This document shows positions 1 through 9,090 of a stretch of DNA of 64,000 nt, one piece after another; position 1 is the stretch's first letter, and every line of letters starts with the position of its first letter. Both the position numbers and the translations under genes were made by a program. The notes under the pieces are model-generated. The model was given only the letters and a program-made list of their open reading frames with translations, made no database searches and was not told the DNA's origin. The DNA comes from Micromonospora rhizosphaerae (lineage in GTDB: Bacteria > Actinomycetota > Actinomycetes > Mycobacteriales > Micromonosporaceae), in contig NZ_FMHV01000002.1 in assembly GCF_900091465.1 (NCBI RefSeq), positions 1,798,001 to 1,862,000 on the forward strand. The letters are read 5' to 3'.

Positions 1-170
1 TGATGGGCAGCACCGTGATCGCCTTCGTCACCGGGTTCGCGGTGCAGATGACCGACGGCAACCCCGTCGCCTGGCTGGCGCCCACCGTGATCGGCTCGGT
101 CCTGATCGCCCGCCGGACCGCCCGTGAGGTGACCCGCGGCCCCCGCCGCGTCGTAGTGGAAGCCGGCTGA
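1..170 (+). CDS. C-terminal fragment of a membrane protein (cut by window start)
   Basis: The open frame is already running at the window edge and stops with TGA at 168-170. The visible 55 residues hold one hydrophobic stretch rich in Val, Ile, Phe and Ala, then a second shorter one, then a basic tail with several Arg. This looks like the last membrane segments and cytoplasmic end of a polytopic protein. In mycobacteria a GtrA-family membrane protein lies beside purK, so that is one possibility, but the fragment is too short for me to assign a family. Confidence 0.5.
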   Translation, partial: MGSTVIAFVTGFAVQMTDGNPVAWLAPTVIGSVLIARRTAREVTRGPRRVVVEAG

Positions 171-307
171 CAGCCGAGCTGCGGTTGCGCCCGAGAAGGG
201 CCTGATGGGCTTTCCGTCCGGTTCTGCGCGAATTGCGGGTATTGTGGCGACGAGGTCGCATCGCCGACCCGCAGCTCACCCAGCGCATCAGACCTGATGG
301 AGGAACG

Positions 308-934
308 TTGTCCGATCTCGTGATTCTGGCTCCGCACATGGACGACGAGACGCTCGGCTGTGGCGGTCTCCTCGCGCTCGCCAGCGACCCCCTTGTGGTC
401 TTCGCCGTCCGTACGAACGTGCCCGACAGCGACATCGACGAGGTCGCACAGCTGCTGGGTTTCCGCTACAAGGTGCTCTATGAAAAGGAGTACGACTCCA
501 GACTGCAGCAGGTCGACCGGTCGGAGCTGATCCGCCGGTTCGAGGACGTGCTGCACGACGAACGACCCCAGCAGGTGCTGATCCCCGAGCCGTCCTATCA
601 CCAGGACCACGTCACCGTGTATGAGTGCGGCATCGCCGCGACCCGTCCCTTGTCGCGCCGCGGCTACACCGCGCCGTTTGTGGCGACGTACGAGTATCCC
701 GGTTCGGCGTGGAGCCGCAGCGGGCGCGAGTCGGAGCTGAACTACTTCGTCGACACCACCGGCGTGCACAAGCTCAAGCTGGATGCAATCACCGTTTACG
801 AACGGTCGCAGCAGGGCCGGGACATGGTGACCCGGGAGGTGGTGGACGCGTGGGCGCGTCTGCGCGGCGAGGCCGTGGGACTCCCCTTCGCCGAGGGATT
901 CCGGGTGCTACGCCAGGTGGCGCCGTGCGGGTGA
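308..934 (+). CDS. PIG-L family deacetylase
   Basis: This predicted zinc-dependent N-deacetylase acts on an N-acetylated sugar or similar small molecule. The protein (208 aa) begins with a beta strand followed by P-H-x-D-D-E at residues 9-14, the PIG-L/LmbE metal motif, and has a second motif H98-Q-D-H101 that supplies the other metal ligand. The TTG at 308 was chosen because GGAGGA lies 6 bases upstream and the metal motif then falls at the usual distance from the N terminus. An in-frame ATG at 233 would add 25 basic residues not expected in the family. The 3' end overlaps the WbqC-like gene, so the two are probably co-translated and modify the same glycan or natural product. The substrate cannot be told from sequence. 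Confidence 0.85.
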   Translation: MSDLVILAPHMDDETLGCGGLLALASDPLVVFAVRTNVPDSDIDEVAQLLGFRYKVLYEKEYDSRLQQVDRSELIRRFEDVLHDERPQQVLIPEPSYHQDHVTVYECGIAATRPLSRRGYTAPFVATYEYPGSAWSRSGRESELNYFVDTTGVHKLKLDAITVYERSQQGRDMVTREVVDAWARLRGEAVGLPFAEGFRVLRQVAPCG

Positions 935-1593
935 TGATTCTCCAGCCGACGTACTGGGCCCGGTGCCATTTCTGGAACCGTTACCTGAACGCCGATGTGT
1001 TCGTCTGGCTGGATCATGTGCAGTTCGCGCGGTCGCGCACCAAGTGGGAGGACCGCACGGTCGTGGAGTCGCGCGCCGGAGAGCCCATCTGCCTGCGCCT
1101 GCCGCTGCGGGGCACGCGTAACGTGCCGTGGCGGGATGCGGGCCTTAACGACGGGTGGCGCAAACACGGTCTCACGATGCGCCACTGCTACGGCAAGGCC
1201 ATCGGTTGGCACGAGCTCGAGCCCGCAATGGACGCGGTGTACGGCTCGGAGGTCAGCCGTATCGAGGAGGTGTGCTGGCGGAGCTTCGAGCAGGTGACGA
1301 AGCTTTTCGGGAATCCCACGCGGGTAGTGCGCAGCTCGACGCTCAATCCGGTTTCGGCCAAGGGCGAGCTGATGCTGGAGCTCGTCCAGCGGGTCGGCGG
1401 CACCCGATACGTCACCGGCGAGCCAGGGGCGACGTACCTCGACCAGGAGGCGTTCCGGCGCGCCGGCGTCGAAATCGAGATCCAGCGCTGGACGGCGCCG
1501 CGCACCGGCCGAGGGCTCAGCAACCCGTCGGTCGTGCATCTGATCGCTGAGCACGGTGCCGCCGCGGCGGTCAAGATGCTCCGCGCGGCTTGA
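925..1593 (+). CDS. WbqC family protein
   Basis: The 222-aa product starts V-R-V-M-I-L-Q-P-T-Y-W, the signature N terminus of the WbqC family, whose members occur in O-antigen and natural-product sugar clusters; their chemistry is not settled. The length fits the family. The GTG at 925 places the ILQP motif at the usual position and overlaps the upstream deacetylase stop by 10 bases. An ATG at 934 is the alternative start. The tight coupling to a PIG-L deacetylase suggests an N-acylated amino-sugar substrate; that is inference. Confidence 0.8.
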   Translation: MRVMILQPTYWARCHFWNRYLNADVFVWLDHVQFARSRTKWEDRTVVESRAGEPICLRLPLRGTRNVPWRDAGLNDGWRKHGLTMRHCYGKAIGWHELEPAMDAVYGSEVSRIEEVCWRSFEQVTKLFGNPTRVVRSSTLNPVSAKGELMLELVQRVGGTRYVTGEPGATYLDQEAFRRAGVEIEIQRWTAPRTGRGLSNPSVVHLIAEHGAAAAVKMLRAA

Positions 1594-1760
1594 CCCGCAG
1601 CGGACGCCGGACGATCACCGGGAGCGCCGGGACGGTCGGTCGGCGTCCGGCGAAGCCGGCCACCATCGAGGATTTGCCCGTCCTACCGTCGTGCCAGTCG
1701 GCGGCCGGTCCGGCCCTCGCCGACGGTGGGCGTCGGTTTCCCGGATAGTCTGGGGCCGCT

Positions 1761-2948
1761 ATGGATTCCCGTACCGGACTGCCTGTTGTCGGCATGGTGG
1801 GCGGAGGGCAGCTGGCCCGGATGACCCACCAGGCCGCGATCGCCCTCGGCCAGTCGCTGCGCGTGCTGGCACTCGCCCCGGACGACGGCGCCGCGCTGGT
1901 CGCGGCCGACGTCCAGTACGGCGACCACACCGACCTGGCCGCGCTGCGCACCTTCGCCAAGGGCTGCGACGTGGTCACCTTCGACCACGAGCACGTGCCG
2001 ACCGAGCACCTCCGCACCCTCGCCGACGAGGGGGTGAAGCTCTTCCCATCGGCCGACGCGCTGCTGCACGCGCAGGACAAGCGGATCATGCGGGAGCGGC
2101 TCGGTGAGCTGGGCGCCCCGAACCCCGCCTGGCGGCCGGTCACCGAGCCCGCCGACCTGGTCGGCTTCGGCGACGAGATCGGCTGGCCGGTGGTGCTGAA
2201 GGCGGCCCGGGGCGGCTACGACGGCCGGGGCGTCTGGATGGTCGAGGACGCGACGCAGGCGGCCGAGCTGGCCGGCACGCTGCTCGCCGGCGGCACCTCG
2301 CTGATCGTGGAGGCGCGGGTGCCGCTGCGCCGGGAGCTGGCGGTGCAGGTCGCGCGGTCGCCGTTCGGGCAGGTGGCGGCGTACCCGGTGGTGGAGACCG
2401 TGCAGCGGGACGGCATCTGCGTGGAGGTGCTCGCCCCCGCCCCCGGCCTGTCGGAGGAGCTGGCGGTCGCCGCCCAGCAGCTCGCCATCGACCTGGCCAC
2501 CGCGCTCGGCGTGGTCGGCCTGCTCGCGGTCGAGCTGTTCGAGGTGACCGACGCGACCGGCCGGCCGGCGATCGTGGTCAACGAGCTGGCGATGCGCCCG
2601 CACAACTCGGGGCACTGGACCATCGAGGGGGCCCGCACGTCGCAGTTCGAGCAGCACCTGCGCGCCGTGCTCGACTACCCGATGGGGGACACCTCGCTGA
2701 CCGCGCCCGTCGTGGTGATGGCGAACGTGCTCGGCGGCGAGCCGGGCGGGATGTCGATCGACGAGCGGCTGCACCACCTCTTCGCGGCCGAGCCCGGTGC
2801 CAAGGTGCACCTGTACGGCAAGCAGGTGCGGCCGGGCCGCAAGATCGGGCACGTCACGGTGCTCGGCGACGACCTGGCGGACGTCCGGGCGCGGGCCGCG
2901 CGAGCCGCCCGCCGGCTCCGGGAGGGTGACGGTGAGCGCGAGGAGTGA
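1761..2948 (+). CDS. purK: N5-carboxyaminoimidazole ribonucleotide synthetase
   Basis: ATP-grasp enzyme of purine synthesis that converts AIR, ATP and bicarbonate to N5-CAIR, the substrate of the PurE mutase encoded next. The 395-aa protein has an N-terminal G-G-G-Q-L-A-R-M nucleotide-fold motif, an ATP-grasp centre with the glycine-rich loop G-G-Y-D-G-R-G, and the conserved N-E-L-A-x-R-P-H-N-S-G-H motif. The ATG at 1761 lies 9 bases after a TAGTCT -10-like hexamer (1746-1751), so the leader is very short or absent. The last residues (G-E-R-E-E) and the stop codon lie inside the first copy of repeat family A. Confidence 0.97.
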   Translation: MDSRTGLPVVGMVGGGQLARMTHQAAIALGQSLRVLALAPDDGAALVAADVQYGDHTDLAALRTFAKGCDVVTFDHEHVPTEHLRTLADEGVKLFPSADALLHAQDKRIMRERLGELGAPNPAWRPVTEPADLVGFGDEIGWPVVLKAARGGYDGRGVWMVEDATQAAELAGTLLAGGTSLIVEARVPLRRELAVQVARSPFGQVAAYPVVETVQRDGICVEVLAPAPGLSEELAVAAQQLAIDLATALGVVGLLAVELFEVTDATGRPAIVVNELAMRPHNSGHWTIEGARTSQFEQHLRAVLDYPMGDTSLTAPVVVMANVLGGEPGGMSIDERLHHLFAAEPGAKVHLYGKQVRPGRKIGHVTVLGDDLADVRARAARAARRLREGDGEREE

Positions 2949-3044
2949 GCTTGCGAGCCCCGCAGTCGCGAACGAGAGGCGGGCCCGGTGAGCGCGAGGA
3001 GTGAGCTTGCGAGCCCCGCAGTCGGCGAACGAAAGGCGGGCCCG
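2932..3044 (+). repeat. Repeat family A, two tandem copies at the purK-purE junction
   Basis: Two copies of a ~56-bp unit stand head to tail (2932-2987 and 2988-3044). They differ by one inserted G and one G-to-A change. The unit begins GTGAGCGCGAGGAGTGAGC, continues through TTGCGAGCCCCGCAGTC and ends GCGGGCCCG. The first copy supplies the last codons and TGA stop of purK. A third partial start (GTGAGC at 3045) is the purE start. Related copies lie at 39728-39786 and 51383-51434. Confidence 0.9.
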
Positions 3045-3536
3045 GTGAGCACCGTCGGTCTCATCATGGGCAGCGACTCCGACTGGCCGGTCATGAAGGC
3101 CGCCGCGGAGGCGCTGGACGAGTTCGAGGTGCCCTACGAGGTCGGCGTCGTCTCCGCGCACCGGACCCCGGTCAAGATGATCGAGTACGGCCGTGCCGCC
3201 GCCGGCCGGGGCGTCAAGGTGATCATCGCCGGGGCGGGTGGGGCCGCCCACCTGCCCGGCATGGTCGCCTCAGTCACCCCGCTGCCGGTGATCGGCGTGC
3301 CGGTCCCGCTGAAGTACCTCGACGGGATGGACTCCCTGCTGTCCATCGTGCAGATGCCGGCCGGCGTCCCGGTGGCCACCGTGTCGATCGGCAATGCGCG
3401 CAACGCCGGGCTGCTCGCCGTGCGCATCCTGGCCGCCTCGGACCCGGCGCTGCTCGAGCGGATGGCCGTGTACCAGGCGAGCCTGGAGGAGTTGGTCGCC
3501 GAGAAGGACGCCGCCCTGCGCGCCACCCTCGGCTGA
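3045..3536 (+). CDS. purE: N5-carboxyaminoimidazole ribonucleotide mutase
   Basis: Class I PurE moves the carboxyl group of N5-CAIR to give CAIR. The 163-aa protein opens with [14 protein letters not shown], the phosphate-binding motif of PurE, followed by the conserved S-A-H-R-T-P loop with the catalytic His and the [10 protein letters not shown] segment. The GTG at 3045 gives the standard length and has GAAAGG 6-10 bases upstream. A GTG at 2988 would add 19 residues made only of repeat A. It forms an operon with purK. Confidence 0.97.
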   Translation: MSTVGLIMGSDSDWPVMKAAAEALDEFEVPYEVGVVSAHRTPVKMIEYGRAAAGRGVKVIIAGAGGAAHLPGMVASVTPLPVIGVPVPLKYLDGMDSLLSIVQMPAGVPVATVSIGNARNAGLLAVRILAASDPALLERMAVYQASLEELVAEKDAALRATLG

Positions 3537-3542
3537 GGCTGT

Positions 3543-3567
3543 CCCCCGCCGCCTGCGCGGGCGGGGG
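3543..3567 (+). terminator. GC-rich hairpin after purE
   Basis: CCCCCGCC (3543-3550) pairs with GGCGGGGG (3560-3567) around a 9-base loop. It lies 7 bases after the purE stop. There is no U-run, as is normal in actinobacteria. Confidence 0.6.
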
Positions 3568-3975
3568 GCCGCGGGATGGGCGGCGGGACTGCGACTCGGC
3601 GGGGCTCGCGACGTGAGTGACATCGGTGGCGGAATTACTCATCGTGGTCGGCGTGTCGGCACCCCGAGCCTCCCATACCGCCTTGCTCTGCTGCCCTCCA
3701 CGCAACACATCCCCTGAGCTCGTGTTTCCTGTTCGTTCAGAAGCCGAGGCGCGGGGGCAGCGTTCACCATCGGTAGCTGTTGCGTGGGCTGCAGCAGAGC
3801 AAAGGGCGGTACGAGGTGGCTGACTACCTCCCTGGCCGACACCGACAGTGACAGGCGCGGACCCGCGGAGTGAGCTGCGGAGGCAGCTCAACCAGCCGGA
3901 CCCCTCTGCCGGCGGTCACGCTCGTAGCCGGACCCCTCTGCCCGACCGCGACGGTGGTCCAATGACCCTCCGTTC
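3568..3975. other. Non-coding gap between convergent purE and the large membrane protein gene
   Basis: No frame here has a start with a ribosome-binding site and a recognisable product. The stretch is less GC-rich than its neighbours. It holds two copies of a 16-base direct repeat (GCCGGACCCCTCTGCC at about 3896 and 3926, period 30). I see no RNA gene. Confidence 0.5.
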
Positions 3976-6900
3976 TCACCTCATGCCGCGCAGCGCCGTC
4001 TGCAGGCGTTCCTGGGCCCGGCGGCGGCGCTCGTTGCTGGCGCCGAGCACCAGCAGCAGGAAGCCGAACGGGATCAGCACCAGCCACGGCCCGAGGCTGA
4101 CCAGGGCGTGCACCGCCGCGATCGCGGTGACCGTGGCGCCGACGATCACCGGTGCCTGCTGCCGGCTCGTCGAGCCGAAGATCAGCACCGCTACGGCGCC
4201 GAGCAGCAGCAGCACCTGCCGCAGCATGCTGGTGTCGGTCGCCAGCACGATCGCCAGGGTCGGCAGGAACGCGGCGACCAGCGCCGGCCCGTACGCCACC
4301 CAGCTCGACAGGTCGGGCCGGTGGCGCAGTTCCAGCAGCCCGACCAGCAGGGCGAGCACGGCGAACGGGAGCGTGTACGCCTCGGGCAGCGCCACGTCGG
4401 CCACCCGCATCAGGATCCACCAGGCACTGATCTCGCATCCCACCACCGCCCAGAACAGGATCCGCCGCTCCACGGGCCGTCGGCCCGGCCGGCTGGCGGC
4501 CACCCCGAGGACCGCGCCCCAGGCGGCCAGCAGCGCGGCGATGTGCCGGGGCGAGTCGAACGCGAGGGCCAGGGCGATGAGCGCGGCGGCGTAGCCGCTC
4601 CACTCCACGGTGGCCGCCTCCCGGTACGCCTCGGGCTGGCGCAGCCGGGGCAGGGTCGCGGCGAAGACCTGCAGGGCCGCCCCGACCGCCAGCACCCCGA
4701 ACGCCGACCAGACCGCCGCCAGCCCGGCCACCAGGCCCAGGGTGAGCACGAAGAGCTCGGCCATCAGCGAGGCGAAGAGCCAGCCGAGGATGCGGGCCCG
4801 CTGGGTGGTGCCGAAGAGCGCGGCGACCGTGCCGACGCCGACCGCCCCGCCCAGGGTGAACAGCGTCAGCTCCCGGGTGGCGAGGCTGCCGGCCAGCCCG
4901 GCGCCCCCGGCGGCCAGCCCGATCGCGAAGACCAGCACCCGGGTCACCCGCAACGACCGGGCTGGCTCGACCAGCAGCGGGGGTGGGGTCAGGGCCAGCC
5001 CGAGCATCGAGATGGTGAAGACCGCCAGCCCGGCCAGCACAGTCTCCGGCCAGCCGTGACCGAGCGCCGCCGGTGTGATCAGCAGGGTGACCGCCGCGCC
5101 GGGCAGCACCACCGGCACGGCCCGGGACCGTCGCCCGCCGCTGAACCCGGTGGCGGCGAGCGCGGCGGTCGCGGTGAGCAGCAGCGCGGTCAGCACGTGC
5201 GTCCGGCCGACGGCGTCGGCCGGCGGGGTGAGCAGCTCCGGCGGCGGCCCCTGCCAGATCCGGGACAGCGACCGGAACGGCTCGACCAGGGCGACCACCA
5301 GCGGTGGCGCCAGCGACACCAGCGCGAGGGCGGTGGGCAGCACCGCCGCGGCCAGCGCGCCGGCGGCCGGGCTGACCCGCCAGCGCAGCTGGGTGCCGTC
5401 GTCCGGGAGCCGGCGCAGCGCCCCGTCCAGCAGCACCGACCAGCGCCGGACCGGCTGGGCGGAGCCGGCGGGTGGCGTGGTGACGGCCCGGACCAGCTCG
5501 GCGAGCACGCCCAGCAGCGCCGCGGCGGCCGCATACACCCCGGCGGGCAGGCCGGTGCCGATGGCGACCAGCGCGCTGACCGTCGCGGCGCCGACCACGG
5601 CCGCGCTCGCGTACGGGAGATACGCCGGGACCTGACGGCGGACCACCGCCACCACGGCCAGGCCGAGGCTGGACGCGGCCAGCGCGGCGGTGAGCACCAC
5701 TTCCGCCGAGCGGCCGGACTCGGCGGCCAGGGCGGCGACCGCGCCGGGAAGGGCGAGCAGGGCGGCGCCCGCGGCCGCACCCCCGACCTGTACCAGGTGC
5801 GGCGGCATCCCCTCGGTCTCGATATCCTCGACCAGCGGCGGCGCGAGCACCCGGGCCAGGGCGGCCACCACCACCCCGATCAGCGCGATGCTGCCGAGCG
5901 CCAGGGCGGTGGTCCACGGGCGGACCAGCCCGGCGCCGGTCGCGTGTAGGGCGACCACCCCGGCCACCGTGGCCCGGGACAGCGCCGCCCGGGGATCGAC
6001 CGCGGCCACCGCCGCCATGCCGTAGACCGTGGCGACCGCCGCCCCCACCAGCACCGGCGACCACCAGGGCAGGTCGAAGGCGGCCGGGGTGCCGATGGTG
6101 GCCAGCACGACGGCCGCGCCGGCCACGTCATACTTCCACGGTGGCGGCAGCAGGATGCCGGCGGCGACGGCCAGCAGCGCCAGCGCGACCGGGGCCTGCC
6201 AGGTCTCCCCGCCGGTCGGCGCGGCCGGCCAGCCGGTGAGGTCGCCCGCCCAGATCGGACCGGGGGTGGCGAGCACCCCGACCCCGCCGCGCAGCGCGCT
6301 CCAGCCGGCGATCAGCCCGATCAGGGTGGCGCCGATCGCGGTGCCGAGGACCGGTCCGCGCCGCCACTCCTGCGGCAGCGCCCGGACCGCCACGGTGACC
6401 ACCAGGACCAGCGCGGCGGCCACCACGAGCTGACCGCCGGGGGCCAGCACGGCGGCGATCCGGACCAGGGTGGCGATCAGCGCCGCGGTGGTCGCGGCGG
6501 CGGCCAGGTCGGAGCCGTCCAGGGTGAGGTCGGAGCGGCGACCCCGGTCGATGGACGGGGCGAGGAAGAGCAGCACCGCGGCAACCAGCAGCAGCGCACC
6601 CACCCAGGCGTCGGCGGTGGTGGTCCCGGGGGCCCCGAACGCGGCCGCGGCGACCGCCAGCGCGCCCAGCCCGGTGCCGACCGCGTGCGGCAGGCTGATG
6701 TGCCGCTCCGCCACCTGGAGGATGGCGGCGTACCCGAGGGTGACGCAGACCCCGAGAAAGCTCGCCGCCAGCACCGCGACGGTGACGTCGCGCAGGCTGG
6801 CCGGGGTGGGCGTCGGGTCGGTCGGCACGGTGGCGGCGACGAACGCGGCCACCGCCCCCGGCAGCGCGAACGCCGCGCCGCCGGCCGCCCAGCCGGAGAG

Positions 6901-8880
6901 CGCGTCCGCCGGGCTCGGTGCGGGCCGGGCCCGGGGCGCCAGCGAGATCAGCGCGCCGGCGATGAAGAGGGTGACCAGGGCGGCGGTGGTCAACGCCGGG
7001 CGGGCGAGCGCCGCCCCGGCCCCGACGAGGCCCAGCGCGGCCGCGGTGACTGCGTGCACCTGCGCGGATCGTTCGGTGCCCACGGAGAGCCCGAGCAGGC
7101 CAATGCCCACCGCGGTCAGCAGCATCGGCCAGGGGGCGGTCGCCCAGCCCAGCCCGAGGGAGGCCGGCACGGCGAGCGCGGTCAACGCCGCCCCGACCAC
7201 CGCGAAGTCCCGACGGATCTCCGGCGGCAGGGCCAGCACCGCGGCGATGGTGAGCAGGAAGGCGCTGGCGGCCAGTTGCCACGCGGCCGGACCGACCGCG
7301 GCCGACAGTACGGCGTGCCACCGGTCCAGGTCCGCCGCCCAGGCGGGCAGCGCGGCGCGGACCGGGGCCAGCCCGGCCCGTAGCGCGCCACCGGCGACCA
7401 CCAGGCCGCTGACCGTCAGCGCCACGGCCGAGGCCAGCTGGGGCCCGCGCCGGGCCCACTCCGGTACGGCCCGCACGGCCACCCCGGTGAGCGTGATGAC
7501 GGCCGCGATGAGCAGCAGGGACCGGCCGGGGAGGGCGACCGAGGCGACCCGGCCGAGCGCGCCGATGACGGCGAGGGTGACGATGCCGGCGCCGACGTCG
7601 GGCAGCGGCGGTCGACGTAGCACCAGCGTGCCGGCCAGCCCGACCAGTGCGGCGAGCAGCAGCACGGCAGCCGCTCGGGCGGCGGCCGGCACCGTGTCGG
7701 CGCGCAGCAGCGCGGTGACCGCGTACGCCAGGGCGACGGCGACCATCCCGCCGTGCAGCACCCAGGTCAGCTCGGGCAGCCAGGGCACCGGGCGGGCCGG
7801 CTCGGGCGTCGAATCGGCGGCGTCCGCCGCGAGCACCTCGTCGGCCTCCTCGGGATCCGCCTCCGGCCGGCCCTCGGCGGAGCGCTGCCGGGGCGGGGTC
7901 GGCGCCGGTGGTGGGGCGGGGAGGTCCTGGCGGACCGGTCGCTCGACGACCACCGTCGAGCGGGCCAGGCCGAGGTCGACGACGGCGACCACGGTCAGCA
8001 CCAGCGCCCAGCCGGCCGGCCCGGCGATCCCGTCGTACGCCAGCAGCGGCAGCACCGGTTGGGCGGCGAGCACCGTGGCGAACCGGGGTGCGCGCAGCCC
8101 GGTCCAGCGGGCGTACCCGAAGGCCACCACGGTGGTCGCCGCGAAGATGGACCCGGCGAAGACCGAGCCCGAGGCGGCGCCGCCGACCCGGTCGACCGCC
8201 CAGAGCGCGTACCCGGCCAGCGGTACCAGCAGCAGACCGACCGCGGCGATCGTCTCGGCGGTCGAGGTGAGCCCCCGCCGGGCCAGCACCGGCGGGGCGA
8301 GCAGCATCAGCACCGTCGCGACCAGCAGCACGCCGAGCCGGGCCAGCGCGTCCATCGAGCTGGTCGCGACCGCGGCGAAGACCACCGCGGCGACGCCGAG
8401 CAGCAGCGCGCCGAGCCCGAGCGGGATGTTCTGCACCTCTCGCGAGGAGGCCTCCGGCGGGTGCTCCGGGTCGTCGACGTCGAGCCAGTGCGCGGTGGAC
8501 CGGGGCGGCGGTGGCGGGCCATCCTCCTGGCCGGGCGGCGCGGTGCCCTGCCGGGGCACCCGGGGCGGCGCGCCGGTGGCGGCCGTCGGTGGGCGCCGGC
8601 CGGGACGCCGGCGTAACACCCGGCGGGGCCGGGTGGTCTGCTTCAGCCGCTCCTCACCGGCGTGCGCGAGGATGTCCCGCTGGAAGAGGGCGGCCTGCAT
8701 CTTGGCGGCGATCTGCCGCTGCTCGGCGAGGATGGCGGCCTCGCGGGCCTTCATTTCGGCGATGGAGCGCTCGATCTCCGCCACGTGCTCGATCCACTGA
8801 GGCTGGTCCGCGCCGCAGTGCGGGCACTGGGCGGCCGGCTTGATCTCCTGGCCGCACGAGGCGCACTTGTAGCTCTGCAC
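3976..8880 (-). CDS. Very large polytopic membrane protein with N-terminal zinc ribbon
   Basis: The 1634-aa protein begins with a four-Cys zinc ribbon (C6-x2-C9-x9-C19-x2-C22), then a charged coiled-coil-like helix rich in Glu, Ala and Gln, and a basic proline-rich linker. The rest, from about residue 150 to the end, is almost wholly hydrophobic with several dozen predicted membrane segments, interrupted near residues 330-390 by an acidic, proline-rich loop. This layout matches large actinobacterial membrane proteins annotated as SCO7613-like, whose function is unknown. The GTG at 8880 was chosen because it has GGAGGGG 4-10 bases upstream and puts the zinc ribbon at the N terminus; a longer frame upstream has no such support. 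Confidence 0.8.
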   Translation of the reverse strand: MQSYKCASCGQEIKPAAQCPHCGADQPQWIEHVAEIERSIAEMKAREAAILAEQRQIAAKMQAALFQRDILAHAGEERLKQTTRPRRVLRRRPGRRPPTAATGAPPRVPRQGTAPPGQEDGPPPPPRSTAHWLDVDDPEHPPEASSREVQNIPLGLGALLLGVAAVVFAAVATSSMDALARLGVLLVATVLMLLAPPVLARRGLTSTAETIAAVGLLLVPLAGYALWAVDRVGGAASGSVFAGSIFAATTVVAFGYARWTGLRAPRFATVLAAQPVLPLLAYDGIAGPAGWALVLTVVAVVDLGLARSTVVVERPVRQDLPAPPPAPTPPRQRSAEGRPEADPEEADEVLAADAADSTPEPARPVPWLPELTWVLHGGMVAVALAYAVTALLRADTVPAAARAAAVLLLAALVGLAGTLVLRRPPLPDVGAGIVTLAVIGALGRVASVALPGRSLLLIAAVITLTGVAVRAVPEWARRGPQLASAVALTVSGLVVAGGALRAGLAPVRAALPAWAADLDRWHAVLSAAVGPAAWQLAASAFLLTIAAVLALPPEIRRDFAVVGAALTALAVPASLGLGWATAPWPMLLTAVGIGLLGLSVGTERSAQVHAVTAAALGLVGAGAALARPALTTAALVTLFIAGALISLAPRARPAPSPADALSGWAAGGAAFALPGAVAAFVAATVPTDPTPTPASLRDVTVAVLAASFLGVCVTLGYAAILQVAERHISLPHAVGTGLGALAVAAAAFGAPGTTTADAWVGALLLVAAVLLFLAPSIDRGRRSDLTLDGSDLAAAATTAALIATLVRIAAVLAPGGQLVVAAALVLVVTVAVRALPQEWRRGPVLGTAIGATLIGLIAGWSALRGGVGVLATPGPIWAGDLTGWPAAPTGGETWQAPVALALLAVAAGILLPPPWKYDVAGAAVVLATIGTPAAFDLPWWSPVLVGAAVATVYGMAAVAAVDPRAALSRATVAGVVALHATGAGLVRPWTTALALGSIALIGVVVAALARVLAPPLVEDIETEGMPPHLVQVGGAAAGAALLALPGAVAALAAESGRSAEVVLTAALAASSLGLAVVAVVRRQVPAYLPYASAAVVGAATVSALVAIGTGLPAGVYAAAAALLGVLAELVRAVTTPPAGSAQPVRRWSVLLDGALRRLPDDGTQLRWRVSPAAGALAAAVLPTALALVSLAPPLVVALVEPFRSLSRIWQGPPPELLTPPADAVGRTHVLTALLLTATAALAATGFSGGRRSRAVPVVLPGAAVTLLITPAALGHGWPETVLAGLAVFTISMLGLALTPPPLLVEPARSLRVTRVLVFAIGLAAGGAGLAGSLATRELTLFTLGGAVGVGTVAALFGTTQRARILGWLFASLMAELFVLTLGLVAGLAAVWSAFGVLAVGAALQVFAATLPRLRQPEAYREAATVEWSGYAAALIALALAFDSPRHIAALLAAWGAVLGVAASRPGRRPVERRILFWAVVGCEISAWWILMRVADVALPEAYTLPFAVLALLVGLLELRHRPDLSSWVAYGPALVAAFLPTLAIVLATDTSMLRQVLLLLGAVAVLIFGSTSRQQAPVIVGATVTAIAAVHALVSLGPWLVLIPFGFLLLVLGASNERRRRAQERLQTALRGMR

Positions 8881-8988
8881 GACACCCCTCCGTCCGGCCG
8901 GCCCGCACTGTGGACCTCCACTGTCGCAGCATGCCTTGAGCAGGCGCGGATTTCGACCGTTGCCGGCGCGTTCGGGGCGACAAATGGA

Positions 8989-9026
8989 AGCGGCCGGCCG
9001 TGGCGGGAGTGCCACGGCCGGCCGCT
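8989..9026 (-). terminator. Strong hairpin downstream of ugd
   Basis: A perfect 16-bp inverted repeat (arms 8989-9004 and 9011-9026, core CGGCCGGCCG) with a 6-base loop lies 65 bases past the ugd stop and before the next minus-strand gene start. It fits a factor-independent terminator without a U-run. Confidence 0.75.
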
Positions 9027-9090
9027 ACGTGCGGCCGACCGGTTCCGGGTCGCGCGCGGCGTCAGCCGCGCCGAGCCGAAACGGTCGGGG

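Noticed and set aside
3896..3941. 16-base direct repeat GCCGGACCCCTCTGCC, twice
   Set aside because: Noted within the gap entry; two copies with period 30 and no gene or operator context give no function.
4108..8800. Long plus-strand open frames (up to about 770 codons) opposite the large membrane protein gene
   Set aside because: They are Arg/Gly/Pro/Ala/Ser-rich shadows caused by high GC at third positions; the minus-strand frame has a zinc ribbon, membrane pattern and ribosome site.
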